Made by a program: the position numbers and the translations under genes. Under the pieces are notes generated by a model, which made no database searches, was not told the DNA's origin, and saw nothing but the letters and a program-made list of their open reading frames with translations. From Aplectana chamaeleonis (Eukaryota; Nematoda; Chromadorea; Rhabditida; Cosmocercidae), in NCBI GenBank assembly GCA_029168955.1, contig JAPDOI010001057.1, forward strand, positions 165,406 to 229,405: DNA of 64,000 bases. The letters are read 5' to 3'. How positions within the stretch are numbered: position 1 is the first letter of the stretch; the number at the start of each line of letters is the position of its first letter. Shown here piece by piece: positions 12,301 through 24,300 of this stretch.

Positions 12301-15300
12301 TATATTCTAAGTTTTCCTGACTCCTTCGAACTAATCAGCCGAAAATTTATCAGTCGGACTTAAATTTCCAACCTGTTATGTTCCTATGTTCCAAAAACCG
12401 AAATTTCAGGTCAACTGCATTGGTTCAATCGTTCAGAAGCGAACGACGGATATCGTTCATGTACTGTTCGACGTATCGACGCCTTCTTCGGATGCCCCTA
12501 GCACTGTCCATAGGAGCAGTGCTTCTGAACATTCCTGCTTTTTTCGAGTTCTATAATTATCTGTGCTACAATGTAGAAGAAAATCGCATAGCGATTTCGG
12601 TACGTTCCAAGAATCTAATACCCTTCATTAAAAAAAAGCGTTTGAAGGGAGCCCAGTTCTGAGCAGGGCTGTGCGGACATCTGTATTGATTTTCTGTCTC
12701 TAAATCTATTTAGGTGATTTTCGGCTATTTCGTTTCGCTTCGGTGTGAAAGTTTTGCGGAATAAAATAGTGGTACGCGGCTAGAGGAGACGCCAGAAACG
12801 TTCTTACGGAAAGGCTCAGTTCTATTCAGAGGCAAACAAGGGAGTGCCGAAAACCCTATCTATTTTTTGGCTCAATCGATCTTCTGGGCCTGACTGAGAT
12901 CGCTTCAAAAATTTTAGAAGTCCCAAAAATGCTCGCTCTCCAAATGATGACTTAAACTAGGCGTGGCGGGTGTAGCGTAGTGGAATGATGCTCCGTCCTC
13001 GTTGTACGCGATCGAGTTCGGTCCGCGGCCGATGACAAGCAAGCCTTCGCTGCGAAGTTAAATGAGCGGTGTATCCTATCAGGAACTGAATACACGAACT
13101 CTGTCTTCATGTATATAGGAGATTTTCGAGAGTTTATTGGTAGAAAGTATGGGTGTTCCGCGAAGCCTTTCTGCTGTAACCCTCTACCCCGTGGACCTAC
13201 CTGCGCAAGAACACTAAATAGGGGACACTTAATTGGCTTATGCTGCCTTCAAAGGGCACCTACAGTGAGCTTTTCAATTGCTTTTGGTTCTTGGAAAGCA
13301 ATAACTAGGTTTTGTGGAATGTCTCATAATCATTTGGATTTAAAGGCAGCGTTCACGATAATAATTTTCGATGCGTTTTTGCGTTTGAATTACAGGCGAG
13401 GAGAAACCTAGACTTTCACTATCAGTGTCAAAAGAACCACAGAAAACGAGCCTCCAATGGCTGAAGAACAGCCGCAAGCAAGCGTACAGAGGCCCCCAGG
13501 ACGCCTCATGCCTTCAGAACGCCACCTCGACGACAACAATTAAAAACCCTACATTGTGATAGCAACAGAACTATCAATATCACTTGATTACATTGACAAT
13601 CATTCCTACATAGCGGTCGATTCCTCCATGAAGTCAACTGAGGTCTCACACAAAATATGGCTTGAGTGTTCTAAGCATGCCTATTATTTAGGGCACCAGA
13701 AATTGAAGGCTGTGTTCACGATTATCTTCAGATTTGAGATTATTAGCTATATTGATTAAGTGGCCCCCGAGTAGAACTAAAATGGCGTGGAAATTGAGAA
13801 AATGCACCAGAAGTACACGAAATCCTCAAGTATCACCCCGCTTCTTCAGTATCGCAGGAACTGTTTGTTGTGAAGATGAAATCCTCTGTGGACCCGTCCT
13901 TTGCAATTCTCTATTCTCCATTGCTCCTTTCCTTCCTTAGGGCCCTAACTAATCCTGCTTTGCATGAAATAGTCTTCTATTTTCGATTGACCCAATTTTC
14001 CACCGGTGACAACCATTATGAACATGTTCATGCAACCGGACAACTAGTCCATGTTATAGAATAATGTCGCTGAAATACGACGTTTTAATGCGTCTCTCGC
14101 CGTTTCTCTGTGATTTTAGTAACCCTTAGAGGCCAACGCATTGTTTTATGTGGAAAACTCGGGGACGAAAATCATCGTGAGCACTGCCTTTAAACACACC
14201 GTCGAGAACCCGTAAGCGAAATCTATGGCGAACACTGCCTTGAAATGATTTCTACATTTAAGAAAAAGTTATCGAAGGAAATCAGCAAGCAATGAACAGT
14301 TACGAAACAAATTATTGAGAAGCTATGATATTTTAGTTCTCTTCCGTTTCCGAATTACCATTTCTGCGCTTCTTCGCCATTTTTCTTGTTTCCGAAAATC
14401 TTGAAAAAAAAACACCGCACGGCCCTGGGTATAAGGCATGCTCCGATTGTTTTTTTGTTTATAAAAGGGCACTGGCAAAGTCTATAGAAGTTGATAGAAA
14501 ATTCTCTCATGTGTTCATTAAGTAAATTTCTGCTTTCAGGTAAGACCAACTGCGCTTCGCCTTCAAAGCGCCTACGCTTTGTACAGACTGATCTCACGAA
14601 TGATTGTTGTTTCCATTGGACCCAATCTTAGTATTCTTAGTAAGTACTAGGGAATTGCAACATTTTTATACATTTCCGTCGGTGATTAATATTTTTCAAA
14701 TCCTTATTGTTAAATATCTTACAGATATTATTCAAAAAAAGTTCTGGTTTATAGGCCATACTTAAATTTCAAACCCCAAATTTCAGTTCTAACCCTGCTC
14801 ACCGTTTTTATGTTACGTGGCTCAAATCGAAGTCGACGACAACTTTTTCAGATGAGTGAGAACTTTCTCGACCGCAACGCGTCTAGGTAAGGGAAATACA
14901 GCTTTTTTTTCCACAATCAAGACTCACAGGGTGCATTACGGACTGAGCGGACCCAGGGCTAGACAAGGAACGATATGGGGAAAAGAGAGTTGCGCAAAGC
15001 GTGTCTCACTGCTGCTGACCCTGACACTGAGGGTCCACAGCGAGATCACTCCGCCAACGCGTAGCTAGATGCCTCATACGGAAACCAGAGATGCCCAGGG
15101 TTTCGGAGGCAACTAGTCTAATTTTGACACGAGAATTCACGTAAATTACGGAAAGTTTAGCCTCAGTTGGTGAAATTTTAGCTACAGCGCCCGCATATTC
15201 TACGTAAATTCTCGCTACAGCACCCGCATAGTTTACGCTTATTCTCGTTGCAGCATTCGGTCGATCGACCCACCCAGTCTTGATCCGTGCTAGAAAGGCG

Positions 15301-18300
15301 ATCCCCGCTGCGAGCGAGCGTATTTCTTTCCCACGGCCTGCAGCATACCAGCGGCCAAAATTATTCCTAGCAAGGTCTTTCGGAGAGCGACACGGGGTCA
15401 CCCTCCACGACCACCCACAGAGTGTCAAGTTATCCGTGGATTGACTAGGCCAACACTGTTTGAACGTCATTCCTGCGTTCCGCGTTGCCAGAGCGGGTTT
15501 GAGATTGCATTTCAACTCAGGCTCTCGCTAAATGCGTAGATTCTCGCTACAAAATGATAGCGAGAATATACGGGTTTAGCGTCAGAAAGAGCAATGGTAC
15601 GAATTTAGCCTTCGTTTTTACGTAGGGTACACGCAGAATTTGCGCTCTTATAGCCTCGACACAAGAATAGGCGGGTTTTAGCTATCGTAGCTAATACCCG
15701 GCTTCAAGATGGAGTCTGCGTGCATTGAAGGCAGCGCTCACGATAAAAACGGTCGACGAGTTTTCACAGAAAATCGACAGTTCCGGGGTCCATTTTCATT
15801 AATGTTGAAAAAACGGCTAAAAGCAGGGCTCCTAGCCGTTTTTTCAACATTAATGTTGCAATACACTTCGGAAATTTCGATTTCCGTTGAAAACTCGAAG
15901 ACCATCTTTATCGTGAAAACTGTCTTCAATTGCAGTCTGATCTCGGTAATCAATAAGGACCGCTTCCAAACTGAATAATAGAAGTTTTCAGGGAGATTCT
16001 GCAAACGCTCATCTCCATCATGTTGGTGTCGAAATTTCTGTGCTTCCGAAGTCTGACCTTCGTCGTAAGTGATTTTCGGTGATCTCATACGCTTCCTCAA
16101 TAAGCGGTTACTTCAAACGATGAATCACTCCTCTAATAAGTATAGATAGTTTTGCTTTCGACCCCACTGAGGGTGTCTTACCCTGAATTGGCCTAATGTT
16201 GAACCTTCGAGCTCCATTAAGAAAGACCGAGTTTTTCATTAGTAGTGAAAGCGGCCCCACTGGATGTGATGGCCAAACATATCCAACTGCCTGTTTTTGA
16301 TAAATCTCGGTCCGGTGAACAGATATCTGCAGAAGTTTGAAGAGTGCGGAAAAGGTGAAAGTATTGGGGGGAAGGAGCTAAGCCTAATCTTATTCTATGA
16401 ATGTTAGGCTGGAGGCCATTAGTCACAATTCGCGGCTAGATTTTTCAGTTTCTCCCGGGGAAGAACCCAAGACGTCATTTGCGGAAGATGAACAGTTGGA
16501 AGCATTCACAGCAGCAGTATGCACGTCATTTGTTCCTTTTTTCGCAATCCATGGTTCACTCGGCTGTACCCAATTTGCTGGCTTCATCAATTATGTGCAA
16601 GTGGGAGATTTACTTCCCGAAATGATCCCCCACCCACACATCCTTTAGATGTATAGAAAGTGCGCGTGTCCTACCAAATCAGAATTAGTCGCCGCTATGT
16701 CGTGTCCGAATGAGGTGCCTAACCCGCTTGAATAGAGGGAAAAGTGCACATTACGAGAATATCTCCAAGGAAAAAGCAATATTTCTGCTGGCCGAGACAA
16801 CTTCCCTAATGCAATGACATATCTCATCAAGCAGCAATCGAATTGCAGTCGAAAATGCTTATAAATGGAATGGATCATCTTACAGATAAAGCCCAGGGCA
16901 CTCGTAAAGAGTTCTGCATTTCGTTGCCTCACCAGTAGCGAGAGGTGAACTACTGCTTGTTTAAGAAAGAGTTTCCGATGTAGCGGACCATTCGCTACCG
17001 GAGAATTTCAGAAGGCAGGGCTCTTTGGGAATACCCCAAGCCTTAGGTAGAAAGGTCCAAGGGTATGGTGGGTAATTTCCAAATGGGCCATCGTACCTTA
17101 GCTGTGATATCGATGTCATGGAAGCGAACAATCGTTCTGTGGAAATGAATTGTGAGAATCTAGAAAAAAGTGATTCTAACCTCGCTCTCATACTCCAGAA
17201 TTTGCGGAAAAAAAAGCCGCTCATTCAGCAATGATAAAGGACGAGAAAGTGGTGTGACATTCGCTGGTTTCCTGACCTTCATCATTCCAAATGAGCGGCG
17301 TTTACAGCAGTTTCCGAAGTATGAAACGGTGTCAGAGAATGATATCACACTTGCGCCTCAGCTTACTAAAAGAAAAAATTGAATGAAAAAATTCAATTTT
17401 TGCGATCATCTATAAGGTCCTAAATATACCTCCATCGCGTCGTGGCGCGATAAGATACAATGAAAACAGGAGTACGTTGGCGATGAGCTAAAGTCGCGGC
17501 GTTACTCGCAAAGGCTAACAATGCTGGGCTATGCAGTATCGATTGCTCTAGGCAACAATGGGGACCGTCGCGGCGTGAAGAGCGACAAGGGGGAACAGTG
17601 TTTTGACGTCGCGACTGCCTTGGATCACTGCCAGCGAGTGGCGACCGACGACGCGATGTTTGAAAACCTTTTTGTCGCCGCGTCAAGACTTGCGCTTAGA
17701 GGCCACTTGCCGATCGCTGCAATTTCGCAGACTACTTACGCTACGTGTGACGCTATCTTGTTCATTGATTGATCGATTTGGATGACTAACACTAAGTCGC
17801 GTTGCTCGTATCCCTAGTGCATGCGAGCGATGACTTAGTGTTAATCATCCAAATCGATTAAAATTTGATACGGCTGACATGCGCACTGCAATTAGAGATT
17901 AACACAGTGTACGCCCCCCCCGCGTTGCTGCTCGCTGCGAGCAGCGCCGCGACTTCAACTCTAAAGGCACTCGATCGTGTCACGCTAGCGCGTCGCGCAG
18001 AAGGGCTTTCAAAATTGAATCAGAGTTAGAGCCTATTGAAGCGACTTTGGCCGAATTTCTATTTTTGTCCTTGCTAACGCTTTTCGCCTGCCATTGACTG
18101 TATAAGGAGTCCTGACCGATCCGTAGACCCATTGCGAAGCATTTTTCTTTCAGCTCGACCTGGTAGAAGTCACTGTTGGAGAGTACAACTTCTACTTGGT
18201 GGACATTTCAAATTGCCTCGTCATTCTGAATTCGGCCACCAACAGCTTAGTATTTCTAAAAGCCAGCTCTTGGTTGAATAGTCGTCTGGTGGAGCGGAAG

Positions 18301-18335
18301 ACGATGCGACGAAAGAAGACCGTTTGCGATGCCGG
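6327..18335 (+). CDS. glb-33: GLB-33 seven-transmembrane half (exons 1-9)
   Basis: Exon 1 gives a short extracellular N-terminus with an N-glycosylation site (NDT, residue 7) and a Cys, starting at the only ATG fitting the splice phase. TM1 contains GTIGN (Asn45, the N1.50 position). TM2 has ALAIWD (Asp76, 2.50). TM3 ends in TWQRFMATRDPF, where Arg130 takes the place of the DRY arginine but the acidic residue is Gln. TM4 has NIPAFFEF and TM5 has SIGPNLSIL. TM6 has the unusual KFLCFRSLTF. TM7 ends NSATNSLVF (residues 322-330), so NPxxY is N-S-x-x-F. A basic linker (ERKTMRRKKT) leads straight into the globin. The changed DRY and NPxxY motifs may alter G-protein coupling. Confidence 0.8.
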
Positions 18336-21300
18336 GTTAGTCAAATTAGTCCTCGAGCAGGCTTTTTTCCTAGTTGTTGTACGTCTTCATTGATTGCTAA
18401 TTGAGTTTCTTTAGAATTGTTTTCGTTTCATATGTGCGCATTCTTAAGCTTTTTTTTCCAAATTTACTCATGATGGAAGTAGGGGTTGTTTTGAGAAAAA
18501 AATCTCGAAGAAAACCTTTCCGGGGAGGATCAGTCACATGAAAAGATTGAAATCTGGCGACTCTCCTGAAATTTAGATAAGCTCACGTGCATTTAATATC
18601 TTTCTACCATTCAATAGATTCTCAATTTTTTGTATACTACAACAATGAGCCAGATCCAATAACAGTACCAGTCACGGGTATTTCCGCCTTCTTTCGAGTT
18701 AACCAGCTCCTAATGAAGAAAACTTGCTTGTGCAAGCTTTTGTTCAGAACTTGCCGTTTAGAGTGCATAAAGCAGTAAGACACATCCTTTATTCCCAACG
18801 AATTTTACTCTAGTCAGTAGCTAGCATGTGCGCGCATATGCTGTTTCTTCTTCCCCCATACTCTCGCTGTCTCTCCACACGCGCTCCACACGCGCGCGCG
18901 AAGAAACAAAGTAAATCTCGCTCCAAATTATTGAAAAGGGAAGAAGGGTGACAACCTAAGGAGAGTAGACATGTTTGGAATTCATTGAAATCATTAATAA
19001 GAATTCCTCTTATTTTTGCGCCGTATTTCAGCCAACTGCTTGGCGACCGTCTGAGCATTCTATCATCATCATGGCAACAGGCAGTGGCGCTGAACAACAA
19101 TAATCCCGGAATGAGGATATTGTACTCGATTCTGCGTCGCCAGCCGACACTTTTTGCAGTGTTCCGAGCTCCGAATCTGGTTCTCTACGCCAATGATAAG
19201 GTGAGGCAGATTTGAAGTCAGGGGAATACGCTTGTTATACATAGTGAAATAACGTCGGCACGGATACTGAGGAGACTTCGCGTTCACTGTTTAAGGTTCG
19301 CGCAAACTCAGCGCTATATGCTATAACATCAAAGCGTTAGCAACAAAAAACGTTGATGTATTGGTGAAGGCGTACAAAACATACGAGGGGCCTACATATT
19401 TTGGAATTCGGTCACAAAGTTTTTTCACCATATAAAAAGAAAGATATTCAATTCCTTGAGAAAATTCAGAGCAACTTCACTCGTAAATTGATCATCAGAT
19501 GTAGCGGCTTTGACTACACTCGCATACCTAGATCGCAACCCAGGAAGAAAGTCTTCGGATTGCATTCCTTAGAGTCTCGGAGAAAACTTAGAGATGTATG
19601 TATGGTTTTCAGAATAGTGTCTCACACTTGTGGAATCAACTGCCCATCGTTTTATAGACTTACTACTTGGTGAACTAGAGGAGGAAACACAAAAATATCT
19701 CATCCTGCGGCCAGAACCCCCATACGATCTCATACATTTACAGTCCGTGCGGGTGTTGCTTATGTGTCTTTTGAGAAGCACCGTTCTTCTGCAACCCCAT
19801 TACTTGCTGTCCTTCAAACGAATGGCCTCAGAAATGATTCTTAGTTACTAGTTGTTATCACTGAATTGTTATCATTGTGATACTATATTAGAATTGTTAT
19901 CATTGTGATACTATATTAGAATGATGCATGTAATTGTTTTATTGTTTATCTAACGTCTGTCCTAATTAAACAGCGTAATGAATTATTATTAGTTATTATT
20001 ATTAAAGGCAGTGTTCACGATAAAAAAATGTGTTTCAGTTTCCACTAGGAATGGGTAGTGAAGGGGCACACTGTAACGTTGACGTCGAAAGAACGCATGA
20101 AAACGAGCCAGGAAACGCTCCAAAAGAGCCCGAAGTTGCCACTTCGAGCGCAAGGCAAACCCTAAAAGCGCAACACACGCCCACCGACGTGAACAAATGA
20201 ATGCTCGAGATCGTGAGATGAGCGATAATTTCCAATCATTAGCTCCGTTCTTCCCTTCATTTTCAACTTCTCTCCTTACTCAGGTCAGCTCGCATACATC
20301 GGCTGCAAAAGTCGGAAGTTACAAGCCTCGGACAACTCGTCCACCATGTTTCCTTAGCTCAATTTTTGAGGGACCATAACTCCGTTCCCAGAAGGTCTTG
20401 TACGATTCCAGAGACATCATTGTAATCAGCATGGGGCCGTTTTCGAGATAGGCGGGGAAACGTGAAAACTATGTCCATCGTGAACACTGCCTTTAACATA
20501 GGTGCACCGAGTTTGCGCCAACCTCCAATGGGGAACGCAAAGTCTCTTCAGGATCCATGCCGATGTTATGTACATGTCTCAACTCTATAATTGTAGATCG
20601 AGGCGGAAATGTTGTCTCTATTCACCAACATCAACACGAGAAATGTCGACATGCTCACAAATTCCAAGTTAGTGTGGATTTTACTCGAATCGCTACCTTT
20701 TTTCAATATGACTGCGATGTCCGCCCCACCCCCTCCTTAAAAGTTGCATTGTAATCAGAGCTGCGCGTCATTAATTTTCCCCACGCAAATGTAATTTAAC
20801 CATGCATTATTAACTAAAAAAAGAAAGGTAGCGTAACGAAGGAGCTGGTGGGATAGGGGTTCTCTACATACACACAGAGAGAGTTGTCCCGTTTTTGCTG
20901 TTCGACACGTCACGCTACTCGATGTAAGCGAAGTGGTCCCGAGTGGAATTTAAGTTGCAAAAGGCTAGTCAACACCTCCCTCGGTGTGTAGAGAGTCCCG
21001 AAAGTGGGAAAGTTCTTTTAACAGCTTACTTGGAGGCCTGCCGCTGTCTGCTGCATAAGTAATTTTTCTAACATTTTTATTTTGCATGCCATTTAAAAGT
21101 CCGCGCGCAAAATAAAATTAATGGGCAAACATATTATTCTTTTGATAAACGCTTATACATAGCTAGTTGGGTAAATCTTTTCAAGGCAATGTTCGCATTA
21201 ATAAACATCGTATTTTTCGTTAATTTTATGCAGGTAAACTAACGAAGTGGAGGAGATTGACGAAAAGTGTAGTCAAAACTATGGAAATCCGGAGAAGAGA

Positions 21301-24300
21301 AACCCCTAGAGTATTCAACCCTTAGAGCACCCCTAGAGTATAAACCTCTAGAGTATTCAACCCCTAGAGTATTCAACGCTCGTCTCCTGCGCCTGCGTCG
21401 GGACTGGCTTTGCGCCTCAAATTTTTTAGGTCAATGACCTCCAGTCTTCTTTTTTTCTACCGAAAATTCTTCACAAATAAGAAGGGTGGTAAGGCTCATT
21501 ATGGAATGCTAGGACGACTCGAGATACTTTCCAACAATTCGACTACTGTTTTTTTTTTGAAGGATAAGTCCTCCATGATGTGGGCGGGTTGATTCGGTGG
21601 GTAGGCTGATCCATGCTGTTTTCTTGCACTTCATTGTCACTTTTCTTCATTACTTTTCTTTGAGTGATCCTAAGCTTAAGTGTCTACAAATATATTTTCC
21701 ATCGTGAGCACTGCCTTTGAAGGCACTAAATGAACTAGGCGATTTTAAATTATCATCAAGACTAAATACCTACAGTTGTGGAGTAGGAACTACATTTGAT
21801 TCCAATACATTCCACAGCTGTACTGGAAAGGGCTCCGGTTAGGTTCTGACAAGTGTGAGTATTACAATACCCGCGCTAAGTTTTGTACAAACGGGGAGCA
21901 TCTGGCAAACTTGGCAAAAAAGCGTCCGATGCATGTAGCTTTTTTGAATGAAGACTTGTTCGAATTCTGAAAACCCTATCATATTCACAGATTGAATTGC
22001 TACCTAATTATGTGACGCACGGGCCAAAGTTCCCTAATATCTTTTTGTTTTTTGATGGAAATATTTTCGCAATAGTTTTTCAAAAACGTCGCGCGCGGCG
22101 AGGTGCGGCGAAACTTTGAGCAGTAATTGTACAAGTAATGGATGAGCAATCTGTATGCTTTCTTCATAAATTAGTTGCAGGTAGGAGCATCCCAGAGTTT
22201 GTGTTGGTCGAATTTTCGGAATCCTTCATTGAGCTTGCCTGAGAACTATGTACCTGAAAAGTCGTAGCTTTGTTGCGAAAGCCCGGGATTCTTAAATGAA
22301 GGACTTCGAAAATTCAACCTACGCAAGCCTTGAGATGCTCTTACCTGCAACTAATTCATGAAGAAAGCATACAGATTGCTCCTCCATTACTTGCACAATT
22401 ACCGCTCAAAGTTTTGCCGCACTTCGCCGCGCGCGACGCTTTTCAAAACCGATTGCAAAAACTATTTCCTCTGAAAACAAAGCGATTTTGGGGGTCTTTG
22501 GCCCACAAGTCACATAATTAGGTAGCAATTTGATCTGTGAATATGATAGTTTTTTCAAAATTTGGAAAAGTCTGCATTCAAAAAAGTTACATGCATCGGA
22601 CGCCTTTTTGCCAAGTTTGCCAGATGCTCCCTGTTTTTACAAAACTTGAACCTTGAACAACTCGTCCTTCTAGTTTCATCTATCATAAAATCCGTTCTCA
22701 GGGAGGCAGCGATTCTAGAAATACACTAAACTGTGAACAGCGTGAGGTTTTCTCTGAAGCTCTTCCATCTGGCACGCTCTGTTTTCCTATTTTCGCTCTT
22801 CCTGATCGGTCATTCTCTTGGACATGTCAACTTTCAGATACATGGAAGTTGCTGAACGAATCACATCTTTCATAGGAGAACTGTTACAAATGATGAAGGA
22901 TGGAAAACCAGAAGAGGTGAATGCCATTTCTTGTGACTAGAATCGGATCTCATCGAAGTTGTCCAAGGTTTATGTGTCAAATATGTATGTCTTTCTAATC
23001 AATTTTACACTTCAGTACATCGTCATGCGAATTCGTCGAGTTGGTGCCATTCACTTCCAGAATGGAATCCCATTCCCCTCCACCGTGTGGAGAGAGTTCA
23101 AGTCCAGCACAATTAGCATAATATCGGAGTGCGAGTTCAAGAGTCATGATGTAAGTTTGAGCTTTCACTTGCTTATTCAGCCTTGATCTTTTCCCTTGAA
23201 TGGACTGCTTAGAAATGGCAAAATAACTGAGCTTTGCCACTTAACCTACGTTGTAGAAATTATCGTACGCATATACGGCATTTTTCTTCAACCGAAAATC
23301 GCGCCCCTAATATTGGAAACCTTGGTTATTAATAAATCGAAGGGGAATTATCTGCCCGCACTACAAGTTTGCTTTGCTGGTTTTTCCAAAAAATTTCTTT
23401 TTTCTTTACTTTACTTTTGGATCGATAAAGTGGAAGATTTGAAGGAGGCCCCGCTTCATTGAACCGAAAACAAATAAACGAGACTAGATACGTAAATTAA
23501 AAATCTTTTTAAAAAAAAATGGAGAGTGAAGGACTTGAAAGCTCTTGTTCTTCGGAATAAGAAAATGATGTGAAGCGAATCGACCCTATTACGGCATGAT
23601 GATAGGATTCATCAAGAGCTCAGAGCGTCCAGTACTTTTTCTAATAGTGTAGGTGGAAGCATCTAATAGTGTAGGTGGAAGCAAAAAGCGAGGAAAACGT
23701 TGTAGAGAATCAATAAGTGAAGTATTCAACACGATGGTTCTGTGAGTATACACTCGTGAAGAAGAAAAGTCAGTATGATACAAAAAAAACATGCTTGTTC
23801 ATGGGATACACAGAAAGCAAGAAGCATTGGGCGAGTTCGACCCGCATACGCGTCGCTCGCTGTGAAGAGCCGCTGTGTTCACGTTGCAGCTGGAGCGCGT
23901 TTGCCGTGATTCTTCGGGGGCGTTCTGACAACGCGCTCCAGCGTTGACGTGAACACAGCGGCTTCCCGCCATGAGCATAGCCTACACCAACCAAACTCTT
24001 TGATTTTCGTTTTCTGTGCATGCGACCCGGAAAAAACCATAGAATGTACAAGTGCTGTTTAGGATAATACTACAGCAGAACAATCTGACAGCCACTGAGT
24101 TTCTCACAGTGTTGAGACCTTCTGAAGTTATCAAGCGGTAACTGCTTCGCGGGACCAAGGGATGGACGCAGAAAATTTGAATAAATGAAACTACGGGACG
24201 GAAAGTTTTTAGGCGAAAAATGAAACATTTCAGGGACCTGTCAGTAGGGCCACGAGTGTAAATTACACAAGAAATTGGAAACAATCAAAGCGATTTTAAG

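Larger units (their letters stand above)
19250..20568. repeat. Family A foldback MITE split by later insertions
   Basis: The left half 19250-19330 (TAACGTCGGCACGGATACTG to GCTATAACAT) and the right half 20495-20568 (AACATAGGTGCACCGAGTTT to GCCGATGTTA) together match the intact copy at 1812-1960, whose centre reads CTATAACATAGGTGCACC. The break is at AACAT, present on both sides, so the 1.16 kb between is inserted DNA with a short target duplication. Confidence 0.75.

Noticed and set aside
15006..15515. 169-codon minus-strand frame
   Set aside because: Overlaps tandem TTCTCGCTACAG units (repeated AGAVARI peptide); no start context or splice support, and on the opposite strand to glb-33.
16397..16648. 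Plus-strand frame after a TTTTTCAG as an extra glb-33 exon
   Set aside because: Exons ending at 16064 and starting at 18154 join perfectly in phase 0 from TM6 to TM7; an insert would break the receptor.
19569..19781. Minus-strand frame across the LINE fragment
   Set aside because: Shadow of the plus-strand reverse-transcriptase tail.
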